The notes under the pieces were generated by a model. It was not told the origin of the DNA and ran no database searches. It worked only from the letters and a program-made list of their open reading frames with translations. A stretch of DNA of 64,000 bases from Balneola sp. Lineage in GTDB: Bacteria; Bacteroidota; Rhodothermia; Balneolales; Balneolaceae. How positions within the stretch are numbered: position 1 is the stretch's first letter; each line of letters begins with the position of its first letter. This document shows positions 24,343 through 33,864 of the stretch, one piece after another. A program made the translations under genes and the position numbers. The stretch is from positions 248,001 to 312,000 of the forward strand of contig JAEPNB010000003.1 in assembly GCA_017643645.1 (NCBI GenBank). Reading direction: 5' to 3'.

Positions 24343-25158
24343 CTATTCCAGCTCAAACTCCATCATTAACATCTGGTGAATACTTCTAAATCCATTATTA
24401 TGAATCGATTTTAAGGAACCCAAATTATCCTTTTCACATGAACAAATGGGTTGCCTGTTCCATTGAAGTGAGATTTCTTTCGCCTTTCCCAATAAAAACG
24501 TTCCCAGCCCTTTTTTTCTGTGTTCAGTTGATACAATCATACCAATATCGGCTACTTCTGGATTACTTTCACTTTTTCTTATCTCACAAGTTCCTAGGAT
24601 TTGTTCCTCATCTTCCAATACAAAAATCTCCCTTTTCGCTATTAAGTTACTTAGGTATCCGTTTAGCCACTTTTTGGATCCTCCGACATTCTGATGGCAA
24701 AACTCAACAAATTTTTCAAGATCTTCTTCTGTACCTAGTCTCAATACACCTTTCTTTTCAACCGCATTAACTTTAAGAAAATTAGTAAATAAATAAGTGT
24801 CCACTTTTACCACTTTCTGAAAATGCATTGCAATAGATAAACAAATTGGATTATTTGTACCTATTAAGCCGTTTTTAATTTCCTCTTGATGAATAAATTG
24901 GCGGAAAATAGATACGCCTTCTTTCAGCCAACCAGATAACACAAAAAACTGTAACAGACGGTTATCGTCATCTACGCATGCATACCCAATTGTCTGGTTT
25001 TCATCGTTAATCTCCCAATGGTTAGCATAGTCAGTAAGCACCTCCCACATACCGTCTTGTGGAGCTATGAGACTTTTTCGCCATTCAAACTTCAAAGGAT
25101 TTAGAATACTAGTGTTAGTAATTTTATTGAAGTGGAATTGCTTAGTAATTTCTTGCAT
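24343..25158 (-). CDS. GNAT family N-acetyltransferase
   Basis: 271 residues. The C-terminal half (about 140-271) is a GNAT domain with the acetyl-CoA-binding segment VADIGMIVSTEHRKKGLGTF followed by LLGKAKEISLQ. The N-terminal half is a degenerate second GNAT-like region (GYACVDDDNRLLQFFVLSG), giving a tandem architecture. The preceding 204 bases hold no recognisable gene. The acetyl acceptor cannot be predicted. Confidence 0.78.
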   Translation of the reverse strand: MQEITKQFHFNKITNTSILNPLKFEWRKSLIAPQDGMWEVLTDYANHWEINDENQTIGYACVDDDNRLLQFFVLSGWLKEGVSIFRQFIHQEEIKNGLIGTNNPICLSIAMHFQKVVKVDTYLFTNFLKVNAVEKKGVLRLGTEEDLEKFVEFCHQNVGGSKKWLNGYLSNLIAKREIFVLEDEEQILGTCEIRKSESNPEVADIGMIVSTEHRKKGLGTFLLGKAKEISLQWNRQPICSCEKDNLGSLKSIHNNGFRSIHQMLMMEFELE

Positions 25159-25347
25159 GATTATTACGACTTTAAATACAGTTTACTTTACAAGTTCTCA
25201 ATTGGCACATTGAAGAAGCAGAGCAGTACGAATTCTTCTTCAATGTGTTCATTCGATTTTTCAGTTCAGATTTATTTAACTTTCATAAATTCCGCTTGAG
25301 TTATTATTCTGCAAAATAAATTCAATATTCAATTTTGAGGAGCTCAT

Positions 25348-25563
25348 TCAATCGTTTTTCTTCTCCAAATTCTTTTGACTTTTCTTCCACTTGTCAGTTA
25401 CAAATACACTATAGATTGTTAAAATAATACCAAGAATTAGAGCACCATATTGTAATATTCTGTAGTCGTTTAGAATTGTTAATCCGAGTATGGTAAACAT
25501 TAATCCGATGACCAAAAAGGTGGTTCCATTATTCTTTTTCATTTTCCTTATTTTATTGTTCAA
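25348..25563 (-). CDS. Small two-helix membrane protein
   Basis: 71 residues: basic N-terminus, two hydrophobic helices (TTFLVIGLMFTILGLTIL and YGALILGIILTIYSVFV) and a Lys-rich tail (KWKKSQKNLEKKND). This is a plausible small inner-membrane protein but belongs to no family I recognise. It could be real or, less likely, a chance frame; it fills a gap between two genes of the same strand. Confidence 0.45.
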   Translation of the reverse strand: MNNKIRKMKKNNGTTFLVIGLMFTILGLTILNDYRILQYGALILGIILTIYSVFVTDKWKKSQKNLEKKND

Positions 25564-25672
25564 ATATTAGTGGAGCAAAATGTTAATTCGTTACGTTAAA
25601 TTATTGAATTTACAACCGTGAGTTTGTGCGGAATGGCAGCGTTTAGCCTACATGAACATTGTTAGCCTTTCG

Positions 25673-26398
25673 TTATTCTTCAAGTTCTTTTTCTAACATC
25701 TTTAATGTTGTTTCCACCGATGAAATAGTCCCTGGAGTAATCATTAAAGGAAGTTGTTCACCAATATTTTGAAGTGTGGCAACATTGAACCGTAATTTTT
25801 TGTCTGCTTTCATTTGTTGGGTGTTATTGATGCGCATTACATCAAAATCGAAGTAATTTACTTCATTTAAATACGATTCAAAATAAGGACCGAACTTGTT
25901 TACTTGTATTCTGTACATAGCCAAAAAATCGGCATAATGATTATATCTAACCTCATACAGAAAAATAATTTGTGCCCTGAGCGAATCATTGTTGATTTTT
26001 TTTAAGCCAAGTTGCTTCATCGTCTCGTAGGGTCCATTACGAGGAAGGAACTCACTTAGGTAAAGCGTTTTTGCGATATGCATGTTAATATCTTCAACTT
26101 CCAAGTCTTCATCATCCAGCCAGGCTATAAAGGCGTTTTGACTGTCGTTTATCCTTTCTTGAAAATTTTGAACATAGGTCAATTGTCGCAAATCTTCTTT
26201 TAGACTTTCCCTCATTTCACTCAATAAATCCGTTTCAAGTTTTTGACCTTTTCTGCTTTCATTCCATTGATTCACTTGAAAAGCTAACAGAATACCAATC
26301 ATTACTAGGAATACTTCACCAATGGCATAAACTAAATATTTACTGAACTTACTTTCAGAGAGAAATTTTTGGCGGATTTTTCTAAAGAATTTTATCAT
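25673..26398 (-). CDS. DUF6090-type membrane protein
   Basis: 241 residues. A basic N-terminus (FFRKIRQKFLSESKFSKYL) leads into one membrane helix, YAIGEVFLVMIGILLAFQVN, then QWNESRKGQKLE and a long helical domain. The combination of a YAIGE-type helix and QVNQWNE is the recurring signature of the DUF6090 family, which is common and often multi-copy in this part of the tree and has no known function. The helical part should face the periplasm or cytoplasm as a single-pass anchor domain. Confidence 0.8.
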   Translation of the reverse strand: MIKFFRKIRQKFLSESKFSKYLVYAIGEVFLVMIGILLAFQVNQWNESRKGQKLETDLLSEMRESLKEDLRQLTYVQNFQERINDSQNAFIAWLDDEDLEVEDINMHIAKTLYLSEFLPRNGPYETMKQLGLKKINNDSLRAQIIFLYEVRYNHYADFLAMYRIQVNKFGPYFESYLNEVNYFDFDVMRINNTQQMKADKKLRFNVATLQNIGEQLPLMITPGTISSVETTLKMLEKELEE

Positions 26399-26559
26399 TG
26401 ATTAGTGGTCGGTTATAATGAAGCGCAACAATGGCATAACCCGTACTTTTCATGTTATACCAATTACTTGTTTAAGTTTTATTCATGTTATCTAAATAAA
26501 ATAGCAGAATATCACTAGTATGTATTAATTATTTTATCAGTTATATCTTTTCAACTGAA

Positions 26560-27408
26560 TCATTTAACATCTTCCAATACATACTTTCGGTCTACATCTT
26601 TGAGCAAGCGACCGGCTTTAGTGTGAATGGAGTGATAGAAAAGCAATACTGCATTTTCTTCATAGGCTTGTCGGAGCAAAAGCGTTTTAGCTTTTTTGGA
26701 TTGCAACGGTTCCACATCCATTTGCTTCATTGCATAGTGATTCAGGTGAGCTTCACTCGGAACCAGATCTCCTAAGATATATGCAGTATCACCTTCGCTC
26801 TGAATTTTAACGATTTGGTGTCCGGGGGTATGTCCTCCGGTTCTTATAAGCTCAATTCCAGGAACCAACTCAAAGTGAGCTTCTACTACAAAAACCAATT
26901 TTTCATCTGCAGCAAGTTTGTAGAATTCATCCAGATCGTAATGACCGCCTTTTTGTAGTTGTTCCTGTCCGATCTGTTGCAGTGCATACGCCCATTCCTT
27001 TTTTTGCACAAAGTAATTAGCATAAGACATGGTCGGCTGTGTGCTGGTGGAGTCATCCACATAAGTGGAACCTCCGGCATGATCAAAATGTAAATGCGTG
27101 AGCACAACATGCGTTATATCTTCCGGTTTTAATCCAAAAATATCCAGATTGGTTTTAAGGTTTGAGGTATTTACATAAGAACTTTTAGCATCCAGTCCCC
27201 AACCTAATCCTGTATCAACTAAAATGTTTTGCTTTCCGGTTTTTATGAGGATAGGATCGATACCGATTTTAGCAGTCAGATTTTTACCGTACCCATCTTC
27301 ATGTGAACCGGTAATGGTCTCCGAATCAACTTTTCGAAACGTACCATCTTCAAAGGCTTCAAAGATCCCTTCACTTAAATGTTCAATTTCGAATGTTCCG
27401 ATCTTCAT
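26560..27408 (-). CDS. Metallo-beta-lactamase-fold hydrolase
   Basis: 282 residues from the ATG at 27408 (MKIGTFEIEHLSEG). A longer frame opens at 27618 but its extra 70 residues run through a dispersed repeat, so I reject that start. Seen: the zinc-binding motif THLHFDHAGG (HxHxDH), a further His in RTGGHTPGHQIVKI, the Asp in AYILGDLVPSEAH, and an LVDTGLGWG entry strand. These are the features of quorum-quenching lactonase or alkylsulfatase-like MBL proteins; the reaction is not determined. AttM/AiiA-like lactonase is one possibility. Confidence 0.85.
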   Translation of the reverse strand: MKIGTFEIEHLSEGIFEAFEDGTFRKVDSETITGSHEDGYGKNLTAKIGIDPILIKTGKQNILVDTGLGWGLDAKSSYVNTSNLKTNLDIFGLKPEDITHVVLTHLHFDHAGGSTYVDDSTSTQPTMSYANYFVQKKEWAYALQQIGQEQLQKGGHYDLDEFYKLAADEKLVFVVEAHFELVPGIELIRTGGHTPGHQIVKIQSEGDTAYILGDLVPSEAHLNHYAMKQMDVEPLQSKKAKTLLLRQAYEENAVLLFYHSIHTKAGRLLKDVDRKYVLEDVK

Positions 27409-27504
27409 TGTAGTTGATTTGTTTTCGGGATAATAGATGTTAGATATTTCACTTACAAAAATAGTTCTGTTTGTTGAAATGGTTTTGTTGTAAAACGGAC
27501 TGGT

Positions 27505-27592
27505 TATCTCATGGCGTATGCCCGAGATCCGGATAGTTTTAGGGAATTGTACCTTTGAAAACAATCCGGATTCCTGACTTCGCAGGAATGAC
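27505..27592. repeat. Dispersed repeat, copy 1
   Basis: Contains GGCGTATGCCCGAGATC (27513-27529) and, about 56 bases on, the palindromic GATTCCTG-ACTTCG-CAGGAATGAC (27569-27592). Both segments recur in the same order and spacing at 27777-27864. The second segment forms a CATTCCTGC/GCAGGAATG-type hairpin like the REP-like elements seen in many genomes. Confidence 0.8.
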
Positions 27593-27675
27593 TTTGATTG
27601 AAATTTTCTCAAGTTCAAGACCTCCTACAACAGGAGGAGGGCTCGTTGATAAAAATTAGAATCAACTCGGGAATT

Positions 27676-27697
27676 CCCCTCCTTAATCAAGGAGGGG
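27676..27697. repeat. Perfect 9-bp hairpin
   Basis: CCCCTCCTT, loop AATC, AAGGAGGGG. It is followed and preceded by other short inverted repeats (CCTCC/GGAGG near 27611-27635). No T-run follows on either strand, so it is more likely part of a dispersed repeat than a terminator. Confidence 0.7.
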
Positions 27698-27776
27698 CGA
27701 ACTACTCAGAACCGAAGAATTTGTTTCGGAGTTGGGGATGTTCGGTTCCTTTTTCCGCAATAATAACAAGTTAACG

Positions 27777-27864
27777 TCATCTCGCGGCGTATGCCCGAGA
27801 TCTGGATTTATATGAAGGCTGCACTCTTGATAACGATCCAGATTCCTGCCTTCGCAGGAATGAC
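27777..27864. repeat. Dispersed repeat, copy 2
   Basis: Second copy of the element at 27505: GGCGTATGCCCGAGATC at 27786-27802 and GATTCCTG-CCTTCG-CAGGAATGAC at 27841-27864, the same orientation and an internal spacing differing by one base. The two copies start about 272 bases apart. Confidence 0.8.
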
Positions 27865-28180
27865 CATAAAGCGGGGTGAAGGAAGTTGTCACAACGTTGA
27901 TTGGTGTGTTTGATATAACAACTAGAAATAAACCTCACAAAGATCCTGATCTGCCAACTGGCGGACAGGATGACCCATCTCTATGAAAAGCTAAATATTG
28001 AGTTATTGTGTCTTATAACAAAGATTAATACTTCTGGATTTATTTAAAAAATATAATCAAACCCGACCTTTAGAATTATTGGCGAGCCAAGAACGTAATG
28101 GAATCCTATAAAAAGGCATAGCTTAGAACAAGGGTACCTACTTTTGTCTTGATACAAAAGTAGCAAAAGATCAAGCCGAA

Positions 28181-28327
28181 GTATTTAAGACGGGTTCACT
28201 GATCCTGCGCTGAATAATCCTAAAGGTCTTCTCTCGTTCTGAGAAAGTTATTAGACTCTTCACCTGAAAGGATTATTCCTGCTTCGCAGACGCGTCCGGA
28301 TCACGCTCTCCTTTCCGTCTTAAATAC
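28181..28327. repeat. Large nested inverted repeat, 147 bases
   Basis: Outer arms GTATTTAAGACGG (28181-28193) and its exact complement (28315-28327) are 13 bases; inner arms GAATAATCCT (28212-28221) and AGGATTATTC (28269-28278) are 10 bases. Both pairs are nested and roughly symmetrical, so one strand could fold into a long interrupted stem. It resembles a small non-autonomous mobile repeat but has no visible target-site duplication. Confidence 0.75.
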
Positions 28328-28434
28328 TAAGGGCGAATTTTTCTTGAGCTATCTCGCAAAACGGTCTACGAATTTCCTAACATCTCCAAGGATGTCATTC
28401 TTATAAAAAAGATTATTAAACCACTTAATAAATC

Positions 28435-28464
28435 TTTGGTTTCAATCAATTCATTTTATCTTTG
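28435..28464 (+). promoter_or_regulatory. Bacteroidota-type promoter, possibly giving a leaderless mRNA
   Basis: TTTG (28435-28438), 18 bases, then TATCTTTG (28457-28464), an exact match to the TAnnTTTG -7 consensus. The ATG of the next gene begins only four bases after it, so transcription should start at or next to the start codon. No Shine-Dalgarno is present. Confidence 0.7.
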
Positions 28465-28468
28465 ACGC

Positions 28469-30064
28469 ATGAATAAATTCGATGCAATAATTATCGGTTC
28501 AGGTCACAACGGATTAACGACCGGATGCTATCTGGCTAAGGCGGGCAAGAAGGTTTTGGTACTGGAAAAATGCGATACAATCGGCGGTGCAGTTCGTACG
28601 GAGACTATGTTTAAGTCTACTGAAAACCCAAATGGGTTCCGAATGGATGTTGGTTCATCGGTTCATATTATGATCCATCAAACTGGAATTATAGAGGAAC
28701 TGGAACTCGAGAAATATGGACTTGAGTATATTGAGATGGATCCCATCATGTCGTATCCCGTGCCGACAGGAAAAGGCGTTATTCATTTTTTTAAAGATCT
28801 GGACAGAACGTTAGAATCCATTTCAAAAGTAGCGCCTGAAGACGTTAAGAATTACAAAGAGTTTGTAGAATTTTGGGGCAAGATCAACAAAGGGGTTCTT
28901 AAGATCTTTACGACACCGCCTTCTACAAAGAATATTTTTGCAGAAATGGCACTCAATCAGATCAAAGATGGCGCGATGTTCAAAAAAGGAGAACAGGTTT
29001 CCGGATTGCAAAAGATCTTATCCAGTTATGGAAAAGTAGTGGAAGACTCATTTGAAAATCCGTACATGAAAGCAGCTCTATTATGGTTTGCAGCGCAATC
29101 AGGACCATTGCCGGATCATTCTGCTACCGGAGATTTTGTAGGATGGCAATCCATGCTTCATGAAAGTGGTGCCAAACATCCGAGGGGAGGGAGTGGAATG
29201 CTCACTCAGGCGATGAAGAATTTTATTGAAGCACATGGCGGAGAAGTAAAAGCCGATTATCCGGTTGAAAAGATACTGATTGAAAATGGCAAGGCATTCG
29301 GTGCCAGAACAGAAAGCAGAGAGGAGTTCAGGGCAGAGATTATCGTCTCCAACGCTCATGTGCAAACAACCATGATGAAAATGGTGGGGCGAGATCATCT
29401 CGATGATTCATTATTCCAAAAAGTGGAAAATATTCATGTTGGCAATGGCTTTGGTATGGTGATTCGTTGTGCGGTAAAAGAACTGCCACAATATACTGCT
29501 GCTCCTGACGATCCTTACATTCACAATGGAATTCAGTTGCTGGCTCCATCCGTACAATACATGAAAAATGCGATCGGTGATTACACCAAAGGGCTTCCAC
29601 CTGAGAAACCTGCTGCATTAGCCATGACTTTCTCAGCAATCGATTCTGACGTAGCGCTTGATGGAAACCACACCATGTTTGTATGGGCGCAGTGGCATCC
29701 TTATGAATTGGCAAACGGGATGAATTGGGATGACATCCGAGAAAAAGAAGCTCAAAAAATTTACGATGTAGTGGTAGATTATGCTCCGAATATGAAAGAT
29801 AAACTCATAGATTGGTATATTCAGTCTCCGTTGGATATAGAACGAAAACACGGTTTGCTTCGTGGAAATGTGATGCACGTTGAAATGAGTTTTGATCAGA
29901 TGTTTATGTTCCGTCCGATACCGGAAATGAGTCAGTATGAAACACCGATCGAGAATTTATATCTGTCCAGCGCTTCTTGTCATCCGGGTGGTGGAGTATT
30001 TGGCGCAGCGGGACTAAATGCAGCTACGGTTATATTAAAGAAACACAAAAAGAAATGGTTTTAA
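28469..30064 (+). CDS. FAD-dependent oxidoreductase (phytoene desaturase-like, PYROXD2 type)
   Basis: 531 residues of the amine oxidase/phytoene desaturase superfamily. Seen: the FAD-binding Rossmann motif FDAIIIGSGHNGLTTGCYLA and VLVLEKCDTIGGAVRTE at the N-terminus, HPRGGSGMLTQAM in the middle, and a C-terminal FAD contact SSASCHPGGGVFGAAGLNAA. The long substrate domain and the CHPGGGV ending fit the PYROXD2-like branch rather than true CrtI. It is followed 12 bases later by alanine racemase, so they may form an operon. The substrate is unknown. Confidence 0.85.
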   Translation: MNKFDAIIIGSGHNGLTTGCYLAKAGKKVLVLEKCDTIGGAVRTETMFKSTENPNGFRMDVGSSVHIMIHQTGIIEELELEKYGLEYIEMDPIMSYPVPTGKGVIHFFKDLDRTLESISKVAPEDVKNYKEFVEFWGKINKGVLKIFTTPPSTKNIFAEMALNQIKDGAMFKKGEQVSGLQKILSSYGKVVEDSFENPYMKAALLWFAAQSGPLPDHSATGDFVGWQSMLHESGAKHPRGGSGMLTQAMKNFIEAHGGEVKADYPVEKILIENGKAFGARTESREEFRAEIIVSNAHVQTTMMKMVGRDHLDDSLFQKVENIHVGNGFGMVIRCAVKELPQYTAAPDDPYIHNGIQLLAPSVQYMKNAIGDYTKGLPPEKPAALAMTFSAIDSDVALDGNHTMFVWAQWHPYELANGMNWDDIREKEAQKIYDVVVDYAPNMKDKLIDWYIQSPLDIERKHGLLRGNVMHVEMSFDQMFMFRPIPEMSQYETPIENLYLSSASCHPGGGVFGAAGLNAATVILKKHKKKWF

Positions 30065-30076
30065 AGGAGTGAATAG

Positions 30077-31141
30077 TTGAGATCTGAAATTATCGTTGAT
30101 CTGTCAAAATTAGATGGAAATCTTAAAGCTATTAAGTCCCGTTTAAAACTGGGTGTAAAAGTAATGGCTGTAATTAAAGATAATGCATACGGCCATGGAG
30201 CTGTTCCGGTAGCAAGGCATTTATGCTCACAGGTTGATTGGTTTTGTGTGGCGACATTGTCAGAAGCTATTGAACTTCGGGAAAGTGGAATAGAAATTCC
30301 GATACTTGTATTTGAAGTTCCGGAAAAACAAGATGCTGACAAATATCTGGACTATCGTATTACTGCTACTATTGCAGATATTTCCACTTTTGAAATTTTG
30401 AAAGCAGGAACGGAATATCAACTCAATTTTGATACCGGAATGAGAAGATTGGGAATTCCTGATGAAGATTTTGAATCAGCAGTAAATTTGTACAAAAAGT
30501 ATGAAGAACTAAGATGTACCGGGTTATACACTCATTTTTCGTCTGCGGATGAGCCCGATAATGAAAGCGTGACAAGACAATTAGACAAATTCAGGTCTGT
30601 AGCTCAACACTTTCCAGATGAGTTGATGAAACACACAGCCAATACAGGGGCTATTTTTTATTATAAAGATCTGGATCTTCAGTTTGATGCTGTAAGACCG
30701 GGTGTTTGTTTGTATGGCTATCTGGCCGGAGAATCGGAGTCATCTGATCTAACTCCCATTATTGAATGGAAATCTTATGTAATGCAAACCCGAGCTGTTA
30801 AAAAAGGGGAATCTGTTGGGTATGGCGAAACGTGGAAAGCTCCTGAGGACGGAACTGTAGGAACGATACCGATAGGATATTCAGATGGTGTTCAAAGATT
30901 AATAGGAGGAAAAATTCAGGTTGAAGTAAACGGCAAACTGGTTGATCAGGTAGGACGAATCAGTATGGATTATTTTGGAATTTATTCTCCTGACCACGCT
31001 TTTAAAACAGGAGATAATGTTTTCATTTTTAATGATGAAAAATTAAATCCGAAAAATTGGGCTGCTGTACTTGGGACTATCCCTTACGAGGTAACAACCA
31101 GTTTACATCAAAGAATAAAAAGGATTTATGTTAAAAAATGA
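30077..31141 (+). CDS. alr: Alanine racemase
   Basis: PLP-dependent enzyme converting L- to D-alanine for peptidoglycan. 354 residues; the PLP lysine lies in VMAVIKDNAYGHGAVP, followed by GLYTHFSSAD, RPGVCLYGY and the catalytic Tyr region GYSDGVQRLIG / VGRISMDYF. No fused MurF domain is present, unlike many Bacteroidota. It begins with TTG, supported by AAAGGAG ending seven bases before it. Its 3' end overlaps that of the convergent FKBP gene by 11 bases. Confidence 0.94.
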   Translation: MRSEIIVDLSKLDGNLKAIKSRLKLGVKVMAVIKDNAYGHGAVPVARHLCSQVDWFCVATLSEAIELRESGIEIPILVFEVPEKQDADKYLDYRITATIADISTFEILKAGTEYQLNFDTGMRRLGIPDEDFESAVNLYKKYEELRCTGLYTHFSSADEPDNESVTRQLDKFRSVAQHFPDELMKHTANTGAIFYYKDLDLQFDAVRPGVCLYGYLAGESESSDLTPIIEWKSYVMQTRAVKKGESVGYGETWKAPEDGTVGTIPIGYSDGVQRLIGGKIQVEVNGKLVDQVGRISMDYFGIYSPDHAFKTGDNVFIFNDEKLNPKNWAAVLGTIPYEVTTSLHQRIKRIYVKK

Positions 31142-31598
31142 TCGTATCGATCTCGACATCAAAAACTAAGGTATCATTTCTTAATGCGTTGCTGGTTCCT
31201 TCATAAGCAAGTGAAGGAGGGATGACGAGTACTCGTTTTCCACCTTCTTTCATTCCTATTAAACCTTCAGTAAATCCGTCAACAAAACCTCTTACAGAAC
31301 TTCTTAAAGGATCATCACTGCTGTTCTTGTAAGAACTGTCGAAGATTTCTTTGTCTGTCGTTCTTCCTGTATAAAAAACTTCAACATCATCACGGATTCC
31401 AACTTCAAGATCACCACTTCCCAAAGCTATTTCATAGATAATTAATCCGGTTTGGGTGGTATCAGGAGTAATTCCTTCAACAGAAAAAGCTTCTGGTACT
31501 GTGGAAAAATCATCTTCAAAAAAGAAAGGATCATCACCACCACAAGAAGCAATAAGTGATAAAAGTATAATGCCGAAAAAAGTATTTCTAAGATTCAA
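31131..31598 (-). CDS. FKBP-type peptidyl-prolyl isomerase lipoprotein
   Basis: 155 residues: lipoprotein signal with lipobox IASC, an acidic linker, then one FKBP domain with VEVFYTGRTTDKEIFDSSYK, FVDGFTEGLIGMKEGGKRVL and VIPPSLAYEG ... LVFDVEID, the canonical order of FKBP active-site segments. It should act as a periplasmic or outer-membrane-anchored folding catalyst. The start is TTG, preceded by TATCTTTA (31604-31611), near to a -7 element, so this too may be a leaderless transcript. Confidence 0.9.
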   Translation of the reverse strand: MNLRNTFFGIILLSLIASCGGDDPFFFEDDFSTVPEAFSVEGITPDTTQTGLIIYEIALGSGDLEVGIRDDVEVFYTGRTTDKEIFDSSYKNSSDDPLRSSVRGFVDGFTEGLIGMKEGGKRVLVIPPSLAYEGTSNALRNDTLVFDVEIDTIIF

Positions 31599-31702
31599 GA
31601 GTGTAAAGATATTTAGTTTTTAATTCCGTTGTGTATAACACGGAAGTGTAAGTTTTAGTACGTAAAAGATAAAAGGATTATAATTAAGAAACTTAAAAAA
31701 GC

Positions 31703-32530
31703 TCAGGCTTCATTATCTGAAAATGCTTTATCTAACTTCTTCTTTCTTTGCTTAACTGCAACCCTGCTTATGAGAATAGAAAACTCATAAAGTACAAGCA
31801 AAGGAATCCCGATCAGGATCTGTGATACCGGATCAGGTGGTGTTAAAAAAGCAGCCAATACTAAACTGGCAATTACCGCATGCCTTCTGAATTTTCTAAG
31901 CAGTTCGGGAGTAAGTAATCCTATTTTACTCAATGAATAACTGATAATCGGAATCTGGAATATCATTCCGCAGGAAATCACCCAGGTAGTAAGAGAGCTA
32001 AAGTAAGCGTTTATATCAAAATCGTTTCTGATTACTTCTGAGATCTGGAATTGTGTAAAGAACTGGAGCGCAAAAGGAACCAGAATTAAGTATCCGAATG
32101 AAATCCCGATCACAAAAAAGAAAGTGATAAAGAAAGCCGTTAAAAAGGTTTTTCTTTTAGTGGTAACTTCAAAAGCAGGTTCAATGAACGACCAGATCTG
32201 ATAAAAGAAGACAGGAGAACCTATCACAAAACCAACTACAAATAAGACTCCCCAAAAGGTGAAGAATTGCCCCGGTAGTCTTCTGCTTTGCAGGGTTAGA
32301 TCTATGGCATCGATCCTGATCAGATCATACATAAAAAAAGTTGATTTAGCAGGACCTAACAATACATCGTTCACAAAGAAGTCTGAAAAGAAGAAAGCAA
32401 CAATAACCCCAAAAAGAACCCCTCCCATACCTTTTATAATCCGCCAGCGGAGTTCTTCCAGATGCTCGAGGAACGACATATCTTTTGTACGGTCTTCTAC
32501 TTTAGGAGCTTTAGGGAGGTTTTTTTCCAT
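31703..32530 (-). CDS. tatC: Sec-independent translocase subunit TatC
   Basis: Core receptor of the twin-arginine translocation system. 275 residues from the ATG at 32530; a TTG at 32548 with an upstream AAGGGG is an alternative. Seen: MSFLEHLEELRWRIIKG, the conserved TatC N-terminal motif, six hydrophobic helices, FIEPAFEVTTKRKTF (the conserved Glu/Pro region), and AFLTPPDPVSQILIGIPLLV. A charged tail (KQRKKKLDKAF) ends it. glyA lies directly upstream on the same strand. tatA/B are not in the window. Confidence 0.94.
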   Translation of the reverse strand: MEKNLPKAPKVEDRTKDMSFLEHLEELRWRIIKGMGGVLFGVIVAFFFSDFFVNDVLLGPAKSTFFMYDLIRIDAIDLTLQSRRLPGQFFTFWGVLFVVGFVIGSPVFFYQIWSFIEPAFEVTTKRKTFLTAFFITFFFVIGISFGYLILVPFALQFFTQFQISEVIRNDFDINAYFSSLTTWVISCGMIFQIPIISYSLSKIGLLTPELLRKFRRHAVIASLVLAAFLTPPDPVSQILIGIPLLVLYEFSILISRVAVKQRKKKLDKAFSDNEA

Positions 32531-32557
32531 TATTTGTCGTTCTGCCAAATCTACCCC

Positions 32558-33856
32558 TTAAACAGTTGCAAAATCATACAATGGAAAATTTTCACAAAGT
32601 GCTTCTACTTCTTTGGTAACAGAATTGTGAACTGTTTCATCGGTCGGGTTTTGTATTACTTTGTCTACCAGTTTTGCAACTTGTTTGAATTCAGCTTCTC
32701 CAAACCCTCTGGTTGTCATTGCCGGCGACCCTATTCTGATACCTGAAGTAACAAAAGGACTTTCTGTATCGAACGGAACCATGTTTTTATTTACAGTGAT
32801 AGCCGCTTTCCCAAGCACTTCTTCAGCGGTTTTTCCGGTCACACCTTTATTTCTCAGATCTATCAGTATGAGGTGATTATCAGTTCCACCACTTACTATT
32901 TCGTAACCCATTTCCATGAACTGAGCTGACATTGCCTTGGCATTTTTCTGAACCTGAGTTTGATATTCTTTGAAATCTTCCTGTAAAGCTTCACCGTAGG
33001 ACACCGCTTTTGCTGCAATAATATGCATCAGCGGGCCGCCCTGAGTTCCCGGGAAAACTGCAGAATCCAAGACTTCACTCCAGTTTTTAACTCTGCCTGA
33101 TTTGGGAGCTACCACACCTAATTCATTTTCTCCGTCTTTACCGATCAGGATCATTCCACCACGTGGTCCTCGTAGAGTTTTATGCGTTGTAGTAGTTACA
33201 ACATGAGCATGGGGAAGAGGATTCTTTAAATTACCGACCGCTATCAAACCGGCGGTATGAGCCATATCCATCCACAAAAAAGCACCTACTTCATCTGCAA
33301 TACTTCTGAAAGCTTCGTAATCATAATCTCGGGAATAAGCAGAAGCTCCAATTGAGATCATCTTTGGATTTACAGCCTTAGCTTTTTCACGGATTTTGTT
33401 GTAATCCAGTCTTCCGGTTTCTTTTTCTACACCATAAAATTCAGGCTTAAAATAAATCCCGGAAAAATTTACATGAGAACCATGAGTTAGATGACCACCA
33501 TGCGAAAGATCAAAACCAAGAAGTGTGTCGCCCGGTTTCATGAAAGCAAGATAAACGGCTGCATTTGCAGTTGCACCGGAATGTGGCTGAACGTTTACCC
33601 AATCCGCATTAAATAACTTTTTAGCACGATCTCTGGCAATATCTTCTACAACATCCGCATATTCACAACCGCCGTAATATCTTTTTCCTGGATAACCTTC
33701 AGCGTATTTATTAGTTAAAACACTTCCTGCCGCTTCCATCACTGCTTTTGAAGCAAAGTTTTCGGAAGCAATTAATTCCAGGTTAAAATTTTGTCGGTTT
33801 GTTTCTTTTTCGAGTTGTTCAAAGACTGACGGATCCTGCTGCTTTAATGATTTCAT
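32558..33856 (-). CDS. glyA: Serine hydroxymethyltransferase
   Basis: PLP enzyme interconverting serine and glycine with tetrahydrofolate. 432 residues, a usual length. Seen: [37 protein letters not shown], the PLP lysine in [17 protein letters not shown], and [20 protein letters not shown]. It starts eight bases after rpiB and is followed by tatC, forming an rpiB-glyA-tatC minus-strand operon. Confidence 0.97.
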   Translation of the reverse strand: MKSLKQQDPSVFEQLEKETNRQNFNLELIASENFASKAVMEAAGSVLTNKYAEGYPGKRYYGGCEYADVVEDIARDRAKKLFNADWVNVQPHSGATANAAVYLAFMKPGDTLLGFDLSHGGHLTHGSHVNFSGIYFKPEFYGVEKETGRLDYNKIREKAKAVNPKMISIGASAYSRDYDYEAFRSIADEVGAFLWMDMAHTAGLIAVGNLKNPLPHAHVVTTTTHKTLRGPRGGMILIGKDGENELGVVAPKSGRVKNWSEVLDSAVFPGTQGGPLMHIIAAKAVSYGEALQEDFKEYQTQVQKNAKAMSAQFMEMGYEIVSGGTDNHLILIDLRNKGVTGKTAEEVLGKAAITVNKNMVPFDTESPFVTSGIRIGSPAMTTRGFGEAEFKQVAKLVDKVIQNPTDETVHNSVTKEVEALCENFPLYDFATV

Positions 33857-33864
33857 TCCGAGAA

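Larger units (their letters stand above)
27409..28468. other. Non-coding, repeat-rich intergenic region of about 1 kb
   Basis: No convincing gene is present. Short open frames here (for example around 27683-27892) run through palindromic repeats. The region holds two copies of a roughly 88-base repeat, a GC-rich hairpin at 27676, a hairpin CTTTTGT/ACAAAAG at 28141-28160, a large nested inverted repeat at 28181-28327 and a promoter just before the FAD oxidoreductase. It is the densest cluster of intergenic repeats in the window. Confidence 0.75.

Noticed and set aside
27409-27618. N-terminal extension of the MBL-fold protein
   Set aside because: The added frame crosses a REP-like repeat; the family begins at the ATG at 27408.
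27683-27892. Small open frame in the intergenic region
   Set aside because: Made of palindromic repeat sequence, also found elsewhere in the window; no coding character.
28823-29878. Minus-strand open frames within the FAD oxidoreductase
   Set aside because: Shadows of the real gene, without starts, signals or recognisable domains.
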